A stretch of DNA of 64,000 nt, taken from assembly GCF_003116035.1 (NCBI RefSeq), contig NZ_LGQW01000015.1:6978235-7042234 (forward strand), given 5' to 3'. Each line of letters begins with the position of its first letter. Within the stretch, counting starts at the first letter, position 1. This stretch comes from Azospirillum sp. TSH64 (lineage in GTDB: Bacteria > Pseudomonadota > Alphaproteobacteria > Azospirillales > Azospirillaceae). Under the pieces are notes generated by a model. The model was not told the origin of the DNA. It did not search any database and worked only from the letters and a program-made list of their open reading frames with translations. Below are positions 18,423 to 28,328 of this stretch, piece after piece. A program made the position numbers and the translations under genes.

Positions 18423-18720
18423 TCATAACCAGTAGGCGACAGTGGCGGCGATGTTTATCGCCGCCATGACGCTGTTGGCGGAGCGGTCATGGCGGGTGGC
18501 GATGCGGCGGAAATCATTGAGGACAGGCGCTCGATGACGTCAGGGCTCCGGTGGAGGCAGGGAGAAAAGCGGTTTTTCCAGCGCCCGTGTGCTTCAACAT
18601 GACGACCCCGCTGATCGCATGGCGATCATCCACACGCGGCTTGCCTCAGGTATTGCGCCGAAGGTGCGGCTCATGCCGTCCGAACTGCTCCACCGTCAAC
18701 CGGAACAGGCCTTGTTTATC
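18423..18720 (-). mobile_element. Relic of a second IS5-type transposase (both ends kept, middle deleted)
   Basis: Reverse-strand translation gives an N-terminal segment LFRLTVEQFGRHEPHLRRNT, an in-frame stop, then GKPRVDDRHAISGVVMLKH, which is the conserved start of one IS5-family group. The sequence then jumps to the family's C-terminal end NDFRRIATRHDRSANSV followed by MAAINIAATVAYWL and a stop at 18423. Most of the catalytic middle is missing and the frames are broken. It sits at the boundary between the AcuI block and the lower-GC island. The rest of 18395-18870 has no gene. Confidence 0.75.
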
Positions 18721-18812
18721 ACAATGCCCCTTTACAGGACGTTGAATCACAACGATTCTCTTCAGGAAAGGCTCTTTATCGGTCCGGCCCCAGACGGAAA
18801 ACCAAAATCTTA

Positions 18813-18850
18813 GAGTCTGTCTGGTGCTTCGATAAGCATCAGGCAGACTC
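18813..18850 (-). terminator. 17-bp hairpin after the AraC gene
   Basis: 18813-18829 pairs with 18834-18850 across a four-base loop; all 17 positions pair in RNA if two G-U pairs are allowed. Read on the minus strand it follows the AraC stop by about 20 bases and is followed by TAAGATTTTGG, a weak T-rich tail, so it is a good intrinsic terminator for that gene. It could instead be a terminal repeat of the adjacent IS relic. Confidence 0.6.
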
Positions 18851-18870
18851 CAAATCATCGAATTCGCATA

Positions 18871-19866
18871 TTACCTGCAGAATTTCGACCTGTATTGGGT
18901 AGGAGAGACGCCGACAAATTTTTTGAAAGACCGCGCGAGATTTGCGCCGGAAGAGAAGCCAGTCGATAGTGCTATTTCGTCAATAGTCATATATGGATCT
19001 TTTAAGAGAGTTTTCGCCTTACCGATCCGAACCTCCGATATGTATCGGAAAGGCGACGCACCAGTCGCTGTCTTAAAGGCCCGGCAAAAATGAAATACGC
19101 TGAGACAGGCGATCTTGGCCAGATCGTCCAAGGAAAAATCAGTTTCCAAGTTTTCCTGGATAAATTCCACCACCCGGCGGAGGCGGAATCGATCCAATCC
19201 CCTGCCTGAATAAGCATAGAAATACGATTCCGACAAACCGCGCTGATCATCGCGCGTGTAACGCTGCATAAGGCGGGCTGCCAAGCCAACCCCGAATGAC
19301 TCCAAGAGCATTTGAGTTACTCTTTCACTTCTCTCCTCCTGCATCAGTTCTTCTGCGACCGCAAAGCCGATGCTCTGGATAAGGGGATCGTTGATCCCGC
19401 CTTTGTACAACAGGCACGCGATATGTGTCCCATCGCTGGTGGTCTGCAAGGCACCGAACAGATCCGTCGGCAGGTAGAAATGAAGCAGCTTGAGGGGGCC
19501 GGCCTCGATGTGGAGATAGCGTACCTCCACACCAGCGGGGCAAATGCTTGCAGAGCCGACCTGAGAAAGATATTTCTGTTCCGCACCGTCGGCGCGCCTG
19601 CGAAAGTTTGCGCTCCCGGAAACGTTGACCACAATCTCCGTAACAGGCTGCACGAAAGAGTTGCAATTTAGGCGATTGTGTTGATAAATCTCGGCGCATA
19701 CCGAATTGACATCCCCAGTCTTGGGTGACGCTCTGATGAGTTCGCTGCCTCCATTGGTGTATTTTCCGCCAACGATTGAACCGATGCTTTGATCGTCCTG
19801 CGGCGGCACACCAAATTTCAGCGGATAACTCGGACGTGAAGCTGCGGTTGAATTCGCTGCGGACAT
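18871..19866 (-). CDS. AraC-family transcriptional regulator
   Basis: 331 aa. The C-terminal double helix-turn-helix is complete: FSLDDLAKIACLSVFHFCRAFK and IDEIALSTGFSSGANLARSFKKFVGVSPTQYR. The N-terminal half is an AraC-type sensor with no motif I can tie to a ligand. Codon choice is less G/C-biased than in genes to the left, as in the rest of this island. It lies about 230 bp from the amidase gene on the same strand and is a likely regulator of the island's catabolic genes. Confidence 0.88.
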   Translation of the reverse strand: MSAANSTAASRPSYPLKFGVPPQDDQSIGSIVGGKYTNGGSELIRASPKTGDVNSVCAEIYQHNRLNCNSFVQPVTEIVVNVSGSANFRRRADGAEQKYLSQVGSASICPAGVEVRYLHIEAGPLKLLHFYLPTDLFGALQTTSDGTHIACLLYKGGINDPLIQSIGFAVAEELMQEERSERVTQMLLESFGVGLAARLMQRYTRDDQRGLSESYFYAYSGRGLDRFRLRRVVEFIQENLETDFSLDDLAKIACLSVFHFCRAFKTATGASPFRYISEVRIGKAKTLLKDPYMTIDEIALSTGFSSGANLARSFKKFVGVSPTQYRSKFCR

Positions 19867-20094
19867 TCATTCCTCCTGACGTTACCACGCTGGAAACCGG
19901 TGCGAGCCTGCTGTTTGCTCACAAACAGGATTCCAGTGATTTCATATTCCCCGGCAACAGCCCGTATGTGCCCACGGTCTCCGCTCTCCCGGACAGATGG
20001 CTTTGCCGCGCCAGCCGATCATCGGCCCAAGTAGCTGGATGCAGCATGGAAGAATATTGGGAAGATCGTGCGATATTTTTTTACGAACGTCCAC

Positions 20095-21489
20095 TCAGCT
20101 GTGATTGTGGTGAGCGAAGCCGAAGGATTGCCCTCCTTTGACTGCGGTTTCAATCCGGGTGGCCAGAGCCAGCAGCGCATGATCGCTTCCAGGTCCGCCA
20201 GACAAAAGGAAACCGGTTGGGATACCGTTATCGTCGAATCCATTTGGGATGGAAATTCCGCACCAGTCGAGGAAGCTGCCGAGCATGGTATTTCGCAATA
20301 CAAGCATATTGGTGGCGGCGAATAGATGATCGTCGAATTCCAGGAGTCGAAGGAGAGGCGCGGCGATCGCAACGGTGGGGTAACCGATGAATGTTGTGCC
20401 ATCGAACAGATCCGCCATCTCGTCAATCAGGTGCAGCCGTGCCTGCCTGACGATTTTCTCCGACGCCGCGCTCATATGGTTGCCGAGGAGCATCCGCGTC
20501 CGCACCCGTGGGTCCATGCGCTTGGCTGCGGGTGAAGCGAGCCGGCTTTTGTGCAGCTCGAAGGCTTCTTTCCCCACGAGAGCGCCATGCTGTGACGCGA
20601 CCGAAAGCACCTCATCGAGGACCGGCAAGTGGCGGTGCTCAATTCTGATACCGCAACTCTCCAGTCTTTGGACGGCTTCTTTAAAGTTTCTGATTACCTC
20701 GGCGTCGGCGCTTTCCCAGACCGCATTGGTCGGCACGACCAAACGGATTTGGCCGTCGATATCGGGCAGAATCTCGGACGGGGGAAGACCACATGCGGCC
20801 GCATCGACGACGATTGCGTCGGCGACTGTGCGTGTCAACACACCCGCGGTATCCAGTGTGCCGGACAATGGAAATGCCCCTTCCAACGGCCATCGCCCCC
20901 CTGACGGCTTGAAGCCGACGACGCCATTGAATGCAGCGGGAATTCTGACCGAACCGCTCGTGTCCGTCCCAATCGCGATGGGAACCAGTCCAAGCGCCAC
21001 CGCGACCGCCGAGCCTGAAGATGATCCGCCGGGAATGCGATTCTCGCCGCGACCCCATGGGTTCCTTGGTGTGCCGAAATGCGGGTTCAATCCCAGTCCC
21101 GAAAATGCGAATTCCGTCATATTCAGCTTTCCGGTGGTGACCGCACCACAGGCCGCGATACGACGCACCAGTTCCGCATCACGAGGGGCAGGGCCATTGT
21201 CCAACACCAAAGAGCCTGCCCGGGTAACCTCTCCTTGAATATCGAAGAGGTCCTTCCAGGCCACGGGAACGCCGTCCAGTATGCTGAGCGGCCGGTCCTC
21301 CAGGTAGCGCCTTGACGCTGCGGCAGCTTCAACTTCCGCTCTTGCAACAGTTTGTCGAGTGAATACAGCCGGGTCACTCGATGCAATGCGGCGCAGCGTT
21401 TCATGCAGCAGATGGGACGGTGTCACTGCTCCTGCAGCCAGCAATTTTTGCAGCTCCAGGGCTGACTTTGCAAAAAGGAAATCGCGCAC
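20095..21489 (-). CDS. Amidase (amidase-signature family)
   Basis: 464 aa from the chosen start. The Ser-cisSer-Lys triad is visible: Lys in PVAWKDLFDI, the cis-Ser in GGSSSGSAVAVA, and the nucleophile Ser in GTDTSGSVRIPAAFNG. These enzymes hydrolyse amides to acid plus ammonia or amine; the substrate is not predictable. The frame opens at 21513, but AAGGAGG lies inside that extension and sits about seven bases before the GTG at 21489, so GTG (first residues MRDFLFAK) is the better start. A second, different amidase is at 28329. Confidence 0.86.
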   Translation of the reverse strand: MRDFLFAKSALELQKLLAAGAVTPSHLLHETLRRIASSDPAVFTRQTVARAEVEAAAASRRYLEDRPLSILDGVPVAWKDLFDIQGEVTRAGSLVLDNGPAPRDAELVRRIAACGAVTTGKLNMTEFAFSGLGLNPHFGTPRNPWGRGENRIPGGSSSGSAVAVALGLVPIAIGTDTSGSVRIPAAFNGVVGFKPSGGRWPLEGAFPLSGTLDTAGVLTRTVADAIVVDAAACGLPPSEILPDIDGQIRLVVPTNAVWESADAEVIRNFKEAVQRLESCGIRIEHRHLPVLDEVLSVASQHGALVGKEAFELHKSRLASPAAKRMDPRVRTRMLLGNHMSAASEKIVRQARLHLIDEMADLFDGTTFIGYPTVAIAAPLLRLLEFDDHLFAATNMLVLRNTMLGSFLDWCGISIPNGFDDNGIPTGFLLSGGPGSDHALLALATRIETAVKGGQSFGFAHHNHS

Positions 21490-21901
21490 CCTCACTCCTC
21501 CTTCTTTCAGCAAAACCGGCGAGAGTATCGATCTCGAAGCGACCCAATCACGGTCGTAACTGAAATGTCAACCAAGGCCAGATAACCCTCTAAGATTGTT
21601 TTTTATCGTAAGAATTTCTCTATATGGATGTTTTGAACGGGGGAGGTCTGGTGGAATAGCGCACGGCTTAGAGCTGCTAACTTATTGAATTGACGATATA
21701 ATAGCGAGCTTGTGACTGGGGAGCGCCAAGTGAGGCACGATCCTCGACCACTTTGCGGGGCGTCATTGATCCCGCACAAGAGACGCAACGAACCGCAATT
21801 TGTGCTGCCACACTCCGCAATCCTCGAAAGGGCCGGCGGCGCGATCGGTGTTATTTAATCTCGGAGTTCATCTGAACCAGAACGAATATCCCGAGGCACC
21901 A
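21490..21901. promoter_or_regulatory. Divergent control region between amidase and hydrolase genes
   Basis: 412 bp between the minus-strand amidase and the plus-strand hydrolase, AT-richer than the coding DNA. A perfect TATAAT stands at 21697-21702 on the plus strand, but no good -35 is found 16-18 bp upstream, so an activator-dependent promoter is plausible. No coding sequence is supported; short frames here lack ribosome sites. Confidence 0.4.
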
Positions 21902-22816
21902 ATGACAAAGTTCCAGACTATCGACGTCCCACACTTGGGCGGTTCGAAGATCGGCTGCAGAACCGCCACAGACTACGATCCCCGGCTTCCGACGCTGGTG
22001 ATGATCAATTCATTCACGACGTCATCGGAACTGTACCGGCGTCAATTCTCCGACGCGTCTCTGACCGGCAAGGTCAATCTCCTCGCACTTGAGCCGTACG
22101 GGCATGGAGCGACGCGAACGGCAAGCGAGCAATTCACCTATTGGGACAGTGCGATCGCAAATATCCAGGTTCTCGATCGCCTTGGAATCAAGTCTGCGTT
22201 CGTCCTGGGCACGTCGCAGGGCGGTTGGATCGCCATGAGGATGGCGCTTCTCGCTCCATCGAAAATCGATGGCGTCATCCCCCTTGGCACGTCGATGGAC
22301 TACGAAAGTGCAGCGAGCCGGGACCTCGGATGCTGGGACGCCCCCGCGTTCTGCGATCCGTGGATCGCCGACCTGGCGACGGAGGTGGATTCAGCGTGGG
22401 CGCCGTCGGATCAATATTGCAACGACCTGATCGATCCAGCCTTCGGTGTCAACATCGACCAGGAAACGCGTGCCTTCTGGACGTCTCGGCTGAAGGAAAA
22501 CTACAAAGGCGACGATGGCCGCAGCCGTCTGCGCATGTGTACCATCAATCTTCGCGACCGCGACGGTCTGTGCGGGCGGCTTGACGGCGTCGTGAGCCCG
22601 GTGCTGTGGCTGCATGGAACCGAAGACGTCGTGTATTCCGTCTCGCATGCGCAGAGAGAAGCCAAGCTGTTCCCCCGTGCGAAAAGCGTGTCGTTCAAGG
22701 CCATCGAGGGCGGACATCACTTCCTGAGTGCGACGAATCCCGAAGAGGTCAATCGGGAAGCCCTGGCATTCATCCAGGAATACTGGAGCGGCGAAGCCAG
22801 GCAGGCCGCAGAGTGA
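21902..22816 (+). CDS. Alpha/beta-fold hydrolase
   Basis: 304 aa. The nucleophile elbow LGTSQGGW (Ser at about 102), the acid in LHGTEDVVY and the His in EGGHHFLS form the expected triad. LVMINSFTTSSELYRRQ marks the oxyanion-hole strand. It could be an esterase, lactonase or C-C hydrolase; nothing in the sequence decides. The ATG at 21902 follows CGAGGC; the longer frame from 21800 has no ribosome site. It leads the plus-strand half of the island, followed by the importer genes. Confidence 0.83.
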   Translation: MTKFQTIDVPHLGGSKIGCRTATDYDPRLPTLVMINSFTTSSELYRRQFSDASLTGKVNLLALEPYGHGATRTASEQFTYWDSAIANIQVLDRLGIKSAFVLGTSQGGWIAMRMALLAPSKIDGVIPLGTSMDYESAASRDLGCWDAPAFCDPWIADLATEVDSAWAPSDQYCNDLIDPAFGVNIDQETRAFWTSRLKENYKGDDGRSRLRMCTINLRDRDGLCGRLDGVVSPVLWLHGTEDVVYSVSHAQREAKLFPRAKSVSFKAIEGGHHFLSATNPEEVNREALAFIQEYWSGEARQAAE

Positions 22817-23004
22817 TGCGCGGGGCCCGCCGGAATCCTTGATCGGCGGCATGCTCAATCCTTGCCTCTGGTTGATGCATGAGCAGCGGGCCGCCTGGCC
22901 CGCAAGAGGCAAAGGGACTTCGCTCGCCCAGGCCGATGCGGCCGGAAAGGAGCGTCACAATAAAAAATGCTGGAAACAGGACTTCAACGACCGGAGAGGG
23001 AGCA

Positions 23005-24105
23005 ATGACCTCAAACATTCTGCACGCGGCGATTTTTCTCGGAGCAACGGCGATATGCCATCAAGGCATCTCAGCCGGTGTCGCCTTCGCGGAAGAACAA
23101 TCCGCCATCTTTTCGAAGCCGATCAAAATATTCATCCCCGACAAGAGCGACGTCAAGACGGTGTCGGAGTCGGTCTGGCTCCCCCCGGCGAAAGCCGAAA
23201 AGAAAAGCTATGTGTGCGTCAGCTTCCCGACGATGCAGGACCCTTACTGGATTGCGGCCAATTACGGGATCGTCACTGAAGCAAAACGTCTCGGCGTGCA
23301 TGTGGACATCCTGAACGCCGGCTCGTTCAGCAATCTGAGCGCCCAGGTCAACCAGTTGAACGACTGCGCAGCCAAGGGTGCCGATGCCGTGCTGGTGGCC
23401 CCGATCAGCGCAGAGGGCGTGTCTTCGGCGGTGTCTTCTCTTAAGAAGAGCGGTATTCCCGTCATCAACATCATTCCTCGGATCGCCGCCGCCGACAATC
23501 TCATGGGGCGTTCGACTTTGGACTATTACCAGGTCGGAATCGCGAGTGCGAAATATCTCAAGGAAAGCATCGGCGACGCAGCTGTCAAAGTGGCTCTCCT
23601 TCCCGGCCCCGCCGGCGCAGACTGGGCGGCGCGCACCCTCGAAGGATTCAAAGTCGGGATCGCCGATTCAAAAATCGAAATCGTCGCAATCAAGTACGGC
23701 GATACCGACAAGAACACGCAATACAATCTCGTCGCAGATACCCTGAACGCCTTCCCGGACCTGAATTGGGTCATCGGCAACGCCGTCGCCGCGGACGCCG
23801 CAAGCGGTGCCGTGAAAGCGGCCGGCCTCTCGGGCAAGGTCAAGATCGGATCGACCTATCAGACGGGACCGGTCAGAGACGGCATCGAGAAAGGCGATAT
23901 CGAGTGGGCGCTCAGCGACAACGTTGCGCTGATGGCGTCGATTGGACTTGATATGGCGGTCAAGGCGGTCGACGGCTCCTTGGAGCAGGGCACCGAGGTG
24001 TGGCCGGTTCCGCAGAAGCTGACGAAGGACAACGCCGCTTCCGATGCAGCAATGGCCGGTTTCGCTCCAAACGGCTTCAAGCCGGTGTTTTCGGTGCGGC
24101 CGTGA
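23005..24105 (+). CDS. Periplasmic substrate-binding protein (sugar-type, TorT/RbsB fold)
   Basis: 366 aa. The signal peptide ends near VAFAEEQS. Peripla_BP_4 features are clear: SYVCVSFPTMQDPYWIAANYG, DAVLVAPISAEGVSSAV and NWVIGNAVAADAASGAV. The pattern with an extra N-terminal segment and TMQDPYW is like TorT-type binding proteins. Family members bind sugars, polyols, TMAO or autoinducer-2; the ligand here is unknown. The ATG at 23005 follows GGAGAGGGAGC. Its stop overlaps the ATPase start (TGATG). Confidence 0.85.
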   Translation: MTSNILHAAIFLGATAICHQGISAGVAFAEEQSAIFSKPIKIFIPDKSDVKTVSESVWLPPAKAEKKSYVCVSFPTMQDPYWIAANYGIVTEAKRLGVHVDILNAGSFSNLSAQVNQLNDCAAKGADAVLVAPISAEGVSSAVSSLKKSGIPVINIIPRIAAADNLMGRSTLDYYQVGIASAKYLKESIGDAAVKVALLPGPAGADWAARTLEGFKVGIADSKIEIVAIKYGDTDKNTQYNLVADTLNAFPDLNWVIGNAVAADAASGAVKAAGLSGKVKIGSTYQTGPVRDGIEKGDIEWALSDNVALMASIGLDMAVKAVDGSLEQGTEVWPVPQKLTKDNAASDAAMAGFAPNGFKPVFSVRP

Positions 24106-25679
24106 TGGCGGGCGGACTTCAGCACTCGGCGCCCATCCCTGACCCTGGCCTTGGTGCTATCCTCGAAGCGTTCGGCATCGAGAAAAGCTTTCCCGGCGTA
24201 CGCGTGCTTGACGGCGTTTCATTGGATGTGCGGGCGGGAGAGGTGCATGTCCTGTTCGGCGAAAACGGCGCCGGAAAATCCACGCTGGTGAACGTCATCC
24301 TCGGAAACTACGCGCCTGAGGGTGGCACGGTCCGTTTCGACGGAAAGGTCCTGCCGTCGGGATCGCCGCGCGCGGCGCGTGATGCTGGGATCAGCGTGGT
24401 TTTCCAGGAATTGAGTCTGATTCCGACCCTTTCCGCTTGCGCCAATATCTTTCTTGGACGGGAAAAGCGACGGTCGGCGTTGCTCGACGAAGGCGCCATG
24501 TCGAGGGAAGCCGCGGCGATGTTTGCCCGGCTCGGCATTGCACTCGATCCGCAGGCTCCGGTTGCCGGCCTCTCGCGCGCCGAACAGCAGATGGTCGAGA
24601 TCGCCAAGGCGCTGCAGAACGATCCCCGGCTTCTGATCCTCGATGAACCGACCACGGCCTTCACCGATGTCGAAACCCAAAGACTGTTCTCGATCGTGGC
24701 GGAACTCAAGCGACTCGGTGTCGGAATCATCTACATCACCCACCGCATGGCGGAAATCCAGGCAATTGGAGACCGCATCAGCATATTGCGCGACGGTCGC
24801 CGCATCGCCACCAAGCTCGTGTCGGAAACGGATGAAGATGAACTCATCCAGCTCATGACCGGCCGTGAGACGCTGAATGTCTACCCGACAATCGCTTTCA
24901 AACCGGCGGATGAAGCCATAGCACTGGACGGGGCAAGCGCCGCGTCGGGGCGTTTCCAGAATGTGTCGATCAGCGTCCGCGCCGGTGAGATTGTCGGCAT
25001 AGCCGGGTTGGTCGGTTGCGGCAAGTCGGCGGTCGGTCGCAGTCTGTTCGGCGAGGAGCGGCTGGCGGCCGGCCAGGTAAAGCTGTTTGGAAAAACTCTG
25101 CGATCCCCATCGCCTCAATCGATGCTCGAAGCCGGGGTCGTCTACCTGCCGCCCGACAGACGCAGGCAAGGACTCGTTCTCAACAGGTCGGTACGGGAGA
25201 ATGCGACACTCTCTTGCCTCAACCTGCGGTCTTTTGCCTTCGGGCAATGGCTGAGGAAGAAATCCGAAGACGACGCGGTGCAGCGGGTTCTGAACCGCCT
25301 GAACCTCACCCCCCCGCTTCTCGATCGGAACGTTTCGGCATATTCCGGAGGCAATCAGCAGAAAGTCGTTTTCGCCAGGGCATTCCTGCGTGAAACGAAG
25401 GTTCTCATCGTCGATGAGCCGACGGTCGGTGTGGATGTGGGAGCCAGGCTCGAGTTTTACGGGATCCTCAAGCAGCTGTGCGAGGCCGGGGCCGCCATCC
25501 TTCTCATATCATCGGACCTTCCGGAAATCCTTCACCTCACGCACCGGACATACGTGCTGGCCTTCGGCCGACAGACCGCGGAGTTCCAGCGGGAAGAGAT
25601 CAGCGAAGCGGCGATCCTATCGTCATTCTTCGCGGCCGGTCCGAAAGAAGGCGGCATAAAGACAGGAGCGGCGGCATGA
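24105..25679 (+). CDS. Sugar-type ABC transporter ATPase with two ABC domains (RbsA/MglA-like)
   Basis: 524 aa with duplicated ABC modules. The first has Walker A GENGAGKST, a degenerate signature LSRAEQQMVEIAKA and Walker B LLILDEPTTAF. The second has the usual degenerate Walker A (GLVGCGKSA), signature YSGGNQQKVVFARA and Walker B VLIVDEPTVGVDVG. This two-domain form is typical of ribose/galactose-type importers. It is joined to the binding-protein gene by TGATG and to the permease by ATGA. Confidence 0.92.
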   Translation: MAGGLQHSAPIPDPGLGAILEAFGIEKSFPGVRVLDGVSLDVRAGEVHVLFGENGAGKSTLVNVILGNYAPEGGTVRFDGKVLPSGSPRAARDAGISVVFQELSLIPTLSACANIFLGREKRRSALLDEGAMSREAAAMFARLGIALDPQAPVAGLSRAEQQMVEIAKALQNDPRLLILDEPTTAFTDVETQRLFSIVAELKRLGVGIIYITHRMAEIQAIGDRISILRDGRRIATKLVSETDEDELIQLMTGRETLNVYPTIAFKPADEAIALDGASAASGRFQNVSISVRAGEIVGIAGLVGCGKSAVGRSLFGEERLAAGQVKLFGKTLRSPSPQSMLEAGVVYLPPDRRRQGLVLNRSVRENATLSCLNLRSFAFGQWLRKKSEDDAVQRVLNRLNLTPPLLDRNVSAYSGGNQQKVVFARAFLRETKVLIVDEPTVGVDVGARLEFYGILKQLCEAGAAILLISSDLPEILHLTHRTYVLAFGRQTAEFQREEISEAAILSSFFAAGPKEGGIKTGAAA

Positions 25680-26707
25680 CGCCTTTGCAGCAAATCTCCC
25701 GACCGGCGCAACCGTTTGCTCTGCGCCGCGTTGCTGACCGGATGCTTTCGCGCCTCAAAACGACCGGCATCATCAGCGCGCTCGTTCTTGTGGTGTTTGC
25801 TTTCTTCGCAGTGGCGAACTCCCGGTTCACGAATAGCAATAACCTCATCAACATTCTGAATCAGTCCTCATACCTGATGATCGTCTCACTCGGGCAGGGT
25901 CTGGTTCTGATCAGCGGAGGTTTCGACCTGGCGGTGGCCGCTCTGCTCGGCCTCACGAGTGTGGTGTCGGCCACGCTGATGATCGCTCTGGCGGCCAATG
26001 GGGTCGACCTCCCGCTTGCCATCGCGATCTCGGTCGCATGCGGCTTGTCGGTCGGACTGATACTTGGCATGGTAAACGGCGTCGCCGTCGCCTACCTGAA
26101 TGTTCCATCGTTCATCGTGACTTTGGGCATTGCAGGAATAGCGGCCGGCGCAGGATACCAAATTTCCGGGGGTGCTCCGGTCACCGGTCTTCCGGAGAAT
26201 TTCATAGCAGTCTTTGGCACGCCCGATCTTCGCAGCATTTCCACATCGGTCTACATTGCGGTGCTCTTCGCCGTCGCCCTGCATCTCACGATGACGCGAA
26301 CGAGGGCGGGACGCTATATTTACGCCGTGGGCGGCAATCCTGTCGCTGCGCGACTGTCCGGCATCAATGTCAGGCGCCATATCGTTTTCGTCTTCATGAC
26401 CAGCGGCATGCTGGCCTCGCTTGCCGGCATCCTCCTGAGCGCACGCGTATCGACCGGCGACACCAATCTGGGCGGAAATTTCGTCCTTCAATCCATCACC
26501 GCGGGCGTGCTCGGTGGAATTTCGCTTCGTGGAGGAGAGGGTACGCTTTTCGGCGCGGCCCTCGGCGCCCTCTTCATCGCCGTACTGAGCAACGGCATGA
26601 ATCTGGAAAATATTTCTTCCTACTATCAGATGATCATCTTGGGTGGACTTCTTGTTCTGGCCGTCCTGGCGGAACAGCTGCGTCTTCTGATTTCGGGAAG
26701 ACGATAG
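25676..26707 (+). CDS. Sugar-type ABC transporter permease (RbsC-like)
   Basis: 343 aa, BPD_transp_2 family, with about eight to ten membrane segments. LVLISGGFDLAVAALLGL and YIYAVGGNPVAARLSGINV are the conserved motifs of RbsC-type permeases. It starts in an ATGA overlap with the ATPase gene and completes a single binding-protein/ATPase/permease set; one permease probably acts as a homodimer. Confidence 0.92.
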   Translation: MTPLQQISRPAQPFALRRVADRMLSRLKTTGIISALVLVVFAFFAVANSRFTNSNNLINILNQSSYLMIVSLGQGLVLISGGFDLAVAALLGLTSVVSATLMIALAANGVDLPLAIAISVACGLSVGLILGMVNGVAVAYLNVPSFIVTLGIAGIAAGAGYQISGGAPVTGLPENFIAVFGTPDLRSISTSVYIAVLFAVALHLTMTRTRAGRYIYAVGGNPVAARLSGINVRRHIVFVFMTSGMLASLAGILLSARVSTGDTNLGGNFVLQSITAGVLGGISLRGGEGTLFGAALGALFIAVLSNGMNLENISSYYQMIILGGLLVLAVLAEQLRLLISGRR

Positions 26708-26898
26708 GGCAGATCGCCACCCTCATGCGTGCCGGCCGAGGTCGGTACGCATGAATATCCACTGAGTCGTTCATCACATTTGTTCGCGCCCACCTGAGGT
26801 TGCCCAGCGGGAGCCGGTGACGGTGGATGCCGTTCGAATTCGCTCGGACAACCAGCGGATCGAACGCATCGGCTTGCGGACGGGAAGGGGAGACAACA

Positions 26899-28233
26899 AT
26901 GAAACAGACAAAAAATAAGACGAGCTGGAGGTCGCTGAGCGCAATCTCTGTCGGGAATGCGCTGGAGTGGTTCGACTGGACCCTGTATGCGACTTTTTCC
27001 GTATACCTGGCCAACAACCTGTTCGACAAAACCGATTCGCGATCAGCGATGCTATCCACGCTCGCAGTCTTCGCAGCCGGCTTCTTCGCGCGGCCGGTCG
27101 GTGGCCTCGTCTTCGGGCGGTTGGGTGATCGATTGGGCCGCAAGGGCGTTCTGGTCGCCACGATGCTGCTGTTGGCTTTCAGCAGCCTTGGAATTGCGCT
27201 CATTCCAACTTACGAAAGCAGCGGATTGTTCGCGTCCTTTGCCCTGCTGGTCTTCCGCATGTTCCAAGGCTTGGCCCACGGCGGAGAAACGGGCGTATCC
27301 TATACCTACGTGGCTGAAATCGCGCCCAGAAGACACCGCGGCTTGTGGTCGAGTTCCGTCTATGCCGGTGTCATCGTCGGTGTGATCGCCGCCACGCTCG
27401 TCGCGGCCGCCCTGACCGCGCTTCTGGATGCGGGCGCGATGAACAGCTACGGTTGGCGCATCGGCTTTGCGATCGGCGGCGTTCTCGGCATCTACGCCAT
27501 CTTCATGCGGAAATCGGTGGAAGAGTCGCACGTCTTCGAGCAGCAGGAGAAGGTTGCCGAGAAGAAATTGTCGCGAGGCGACATGTTTCGCATCGCCCGC
27601 AACCTCGTCATGCTGAATTGCACGACGAACGTCGCCTACTACACCTGGGTGACGTTCGCACCCGCGACCGCAATTTCCAACGGCATGGATCCTGGCGGAG
27701 CCTATCGCGCCAGCTTGATCGCCATGGCCCTCTGCGTAGTCTGGCTGCCGGTCTGCGGGATGATTTCGGATCGCTTCGGGCGGAAACCCGTGATGATCGC
27801 CTGGGGACTGTCGGTCGTCGCGCTTACTTACCCCATTGCCACAATGGTCACGACGGAACCGCACACTCTGTTCTTCGCCCAGCTGATGGCGCTGGGGGCA
27901 TGGGGGTTGATTGCATCGATATTCCCCGCGGTATTGTCTGAACAGGTCCCCACCCAGGCACGGGCGCAGGGCGTTGGCTTTGTGTCCTCGGTTTCCGTGG
28001 CAATTTTCGGGGGAACCGCTCCCTATCTCAATGCTTACCTTTCCGACATCGGGCAACAGAATCTCTATCACTACTACGTTATGTTCTTAGGCTTGGTGGC
28101 GATTGCCGCCGGATTGATCATCCGCGAAACGGCCGGAGTGGATCTCGCAGAAATCGGCACCTCCCATACACGGGCCGATAGTACCGAAATTGGCGGTTCC
28201 AACTTGCACGCAACCGAGCTGGCCGAACGGTAA
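26899..28233 (+). CDS. MFS transporter, metabolite:H+ symporter (MHS) family
   Basis: 444 aa with about 12 membrane segments. WFDWTLYATFSVYLANNLF and the motif GRLGDRLGRKGVLV are typical of MHS members such as those for alpha-ketoglutarate, shikimate or proline/betaine; HGGETGVSYTYVAEIAPRRHRG is also family-conserved. The ATG at 26899 follows GGAAGGGGAG; the longer frame from 26827 is not needed. The island therefore has both an ATP-driven importer and a proton symporter, suggesting two related substrates or substrate plus product. Confidence 0.88.
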   Translation: MKQTKNKTSWRSLSAISVGNALEWFDWTLYATFSVYLANNLFDKTDSRSAMLSTLAVFAAGFFARPVGGLVFGRLGDRLGRKGVLVATMLLLAFSSLGIALIPTYESSGLFASFALLVFRMFQGLAHGGETGVSYTYVAEIAPRRHRGLWSSSVYAGVIVGVIAATLVAAALTALLDAGAMNSYGWRIGFAIGGVLGIYAIFMRKSVEESHVFEQQEKVAEKKLSRGDMFRIARNLVMLNCTTNVAYYTWVTFAPATAISNGMDPGGAYRASLIAMALCVVWLPVCGMISDRFGRKPVMIAWGLSVVALTYPIATMVTTEPHTLFFAQLMALGAWGLIASIFPAVLSEQVPTQARAQGVGFVSSVSVAIFGGTAPYLNAYLSDIGQQNLYHYYVMFLGLVAIAAGLIIRETAGVDLAEIGTSHTRADSTEIGGSNLHATELAER

Positions 28234-28328
28234 CCTCGTTCGCAGTGATGCCGAGATCCATAGTCCCGTGAGACCCGGCCCGTTCAATCCGAACATCCTG
28301 ACGTCCAGCAAAATAGAGGAAGCGGCCC

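Noticed and set aside
9630..18720. Composite transposon formed by two IS copies
   Set aside because: The two transposase relics show different group-specific motifs, so they are not copies of one element, and no matching terminal repeats were found.
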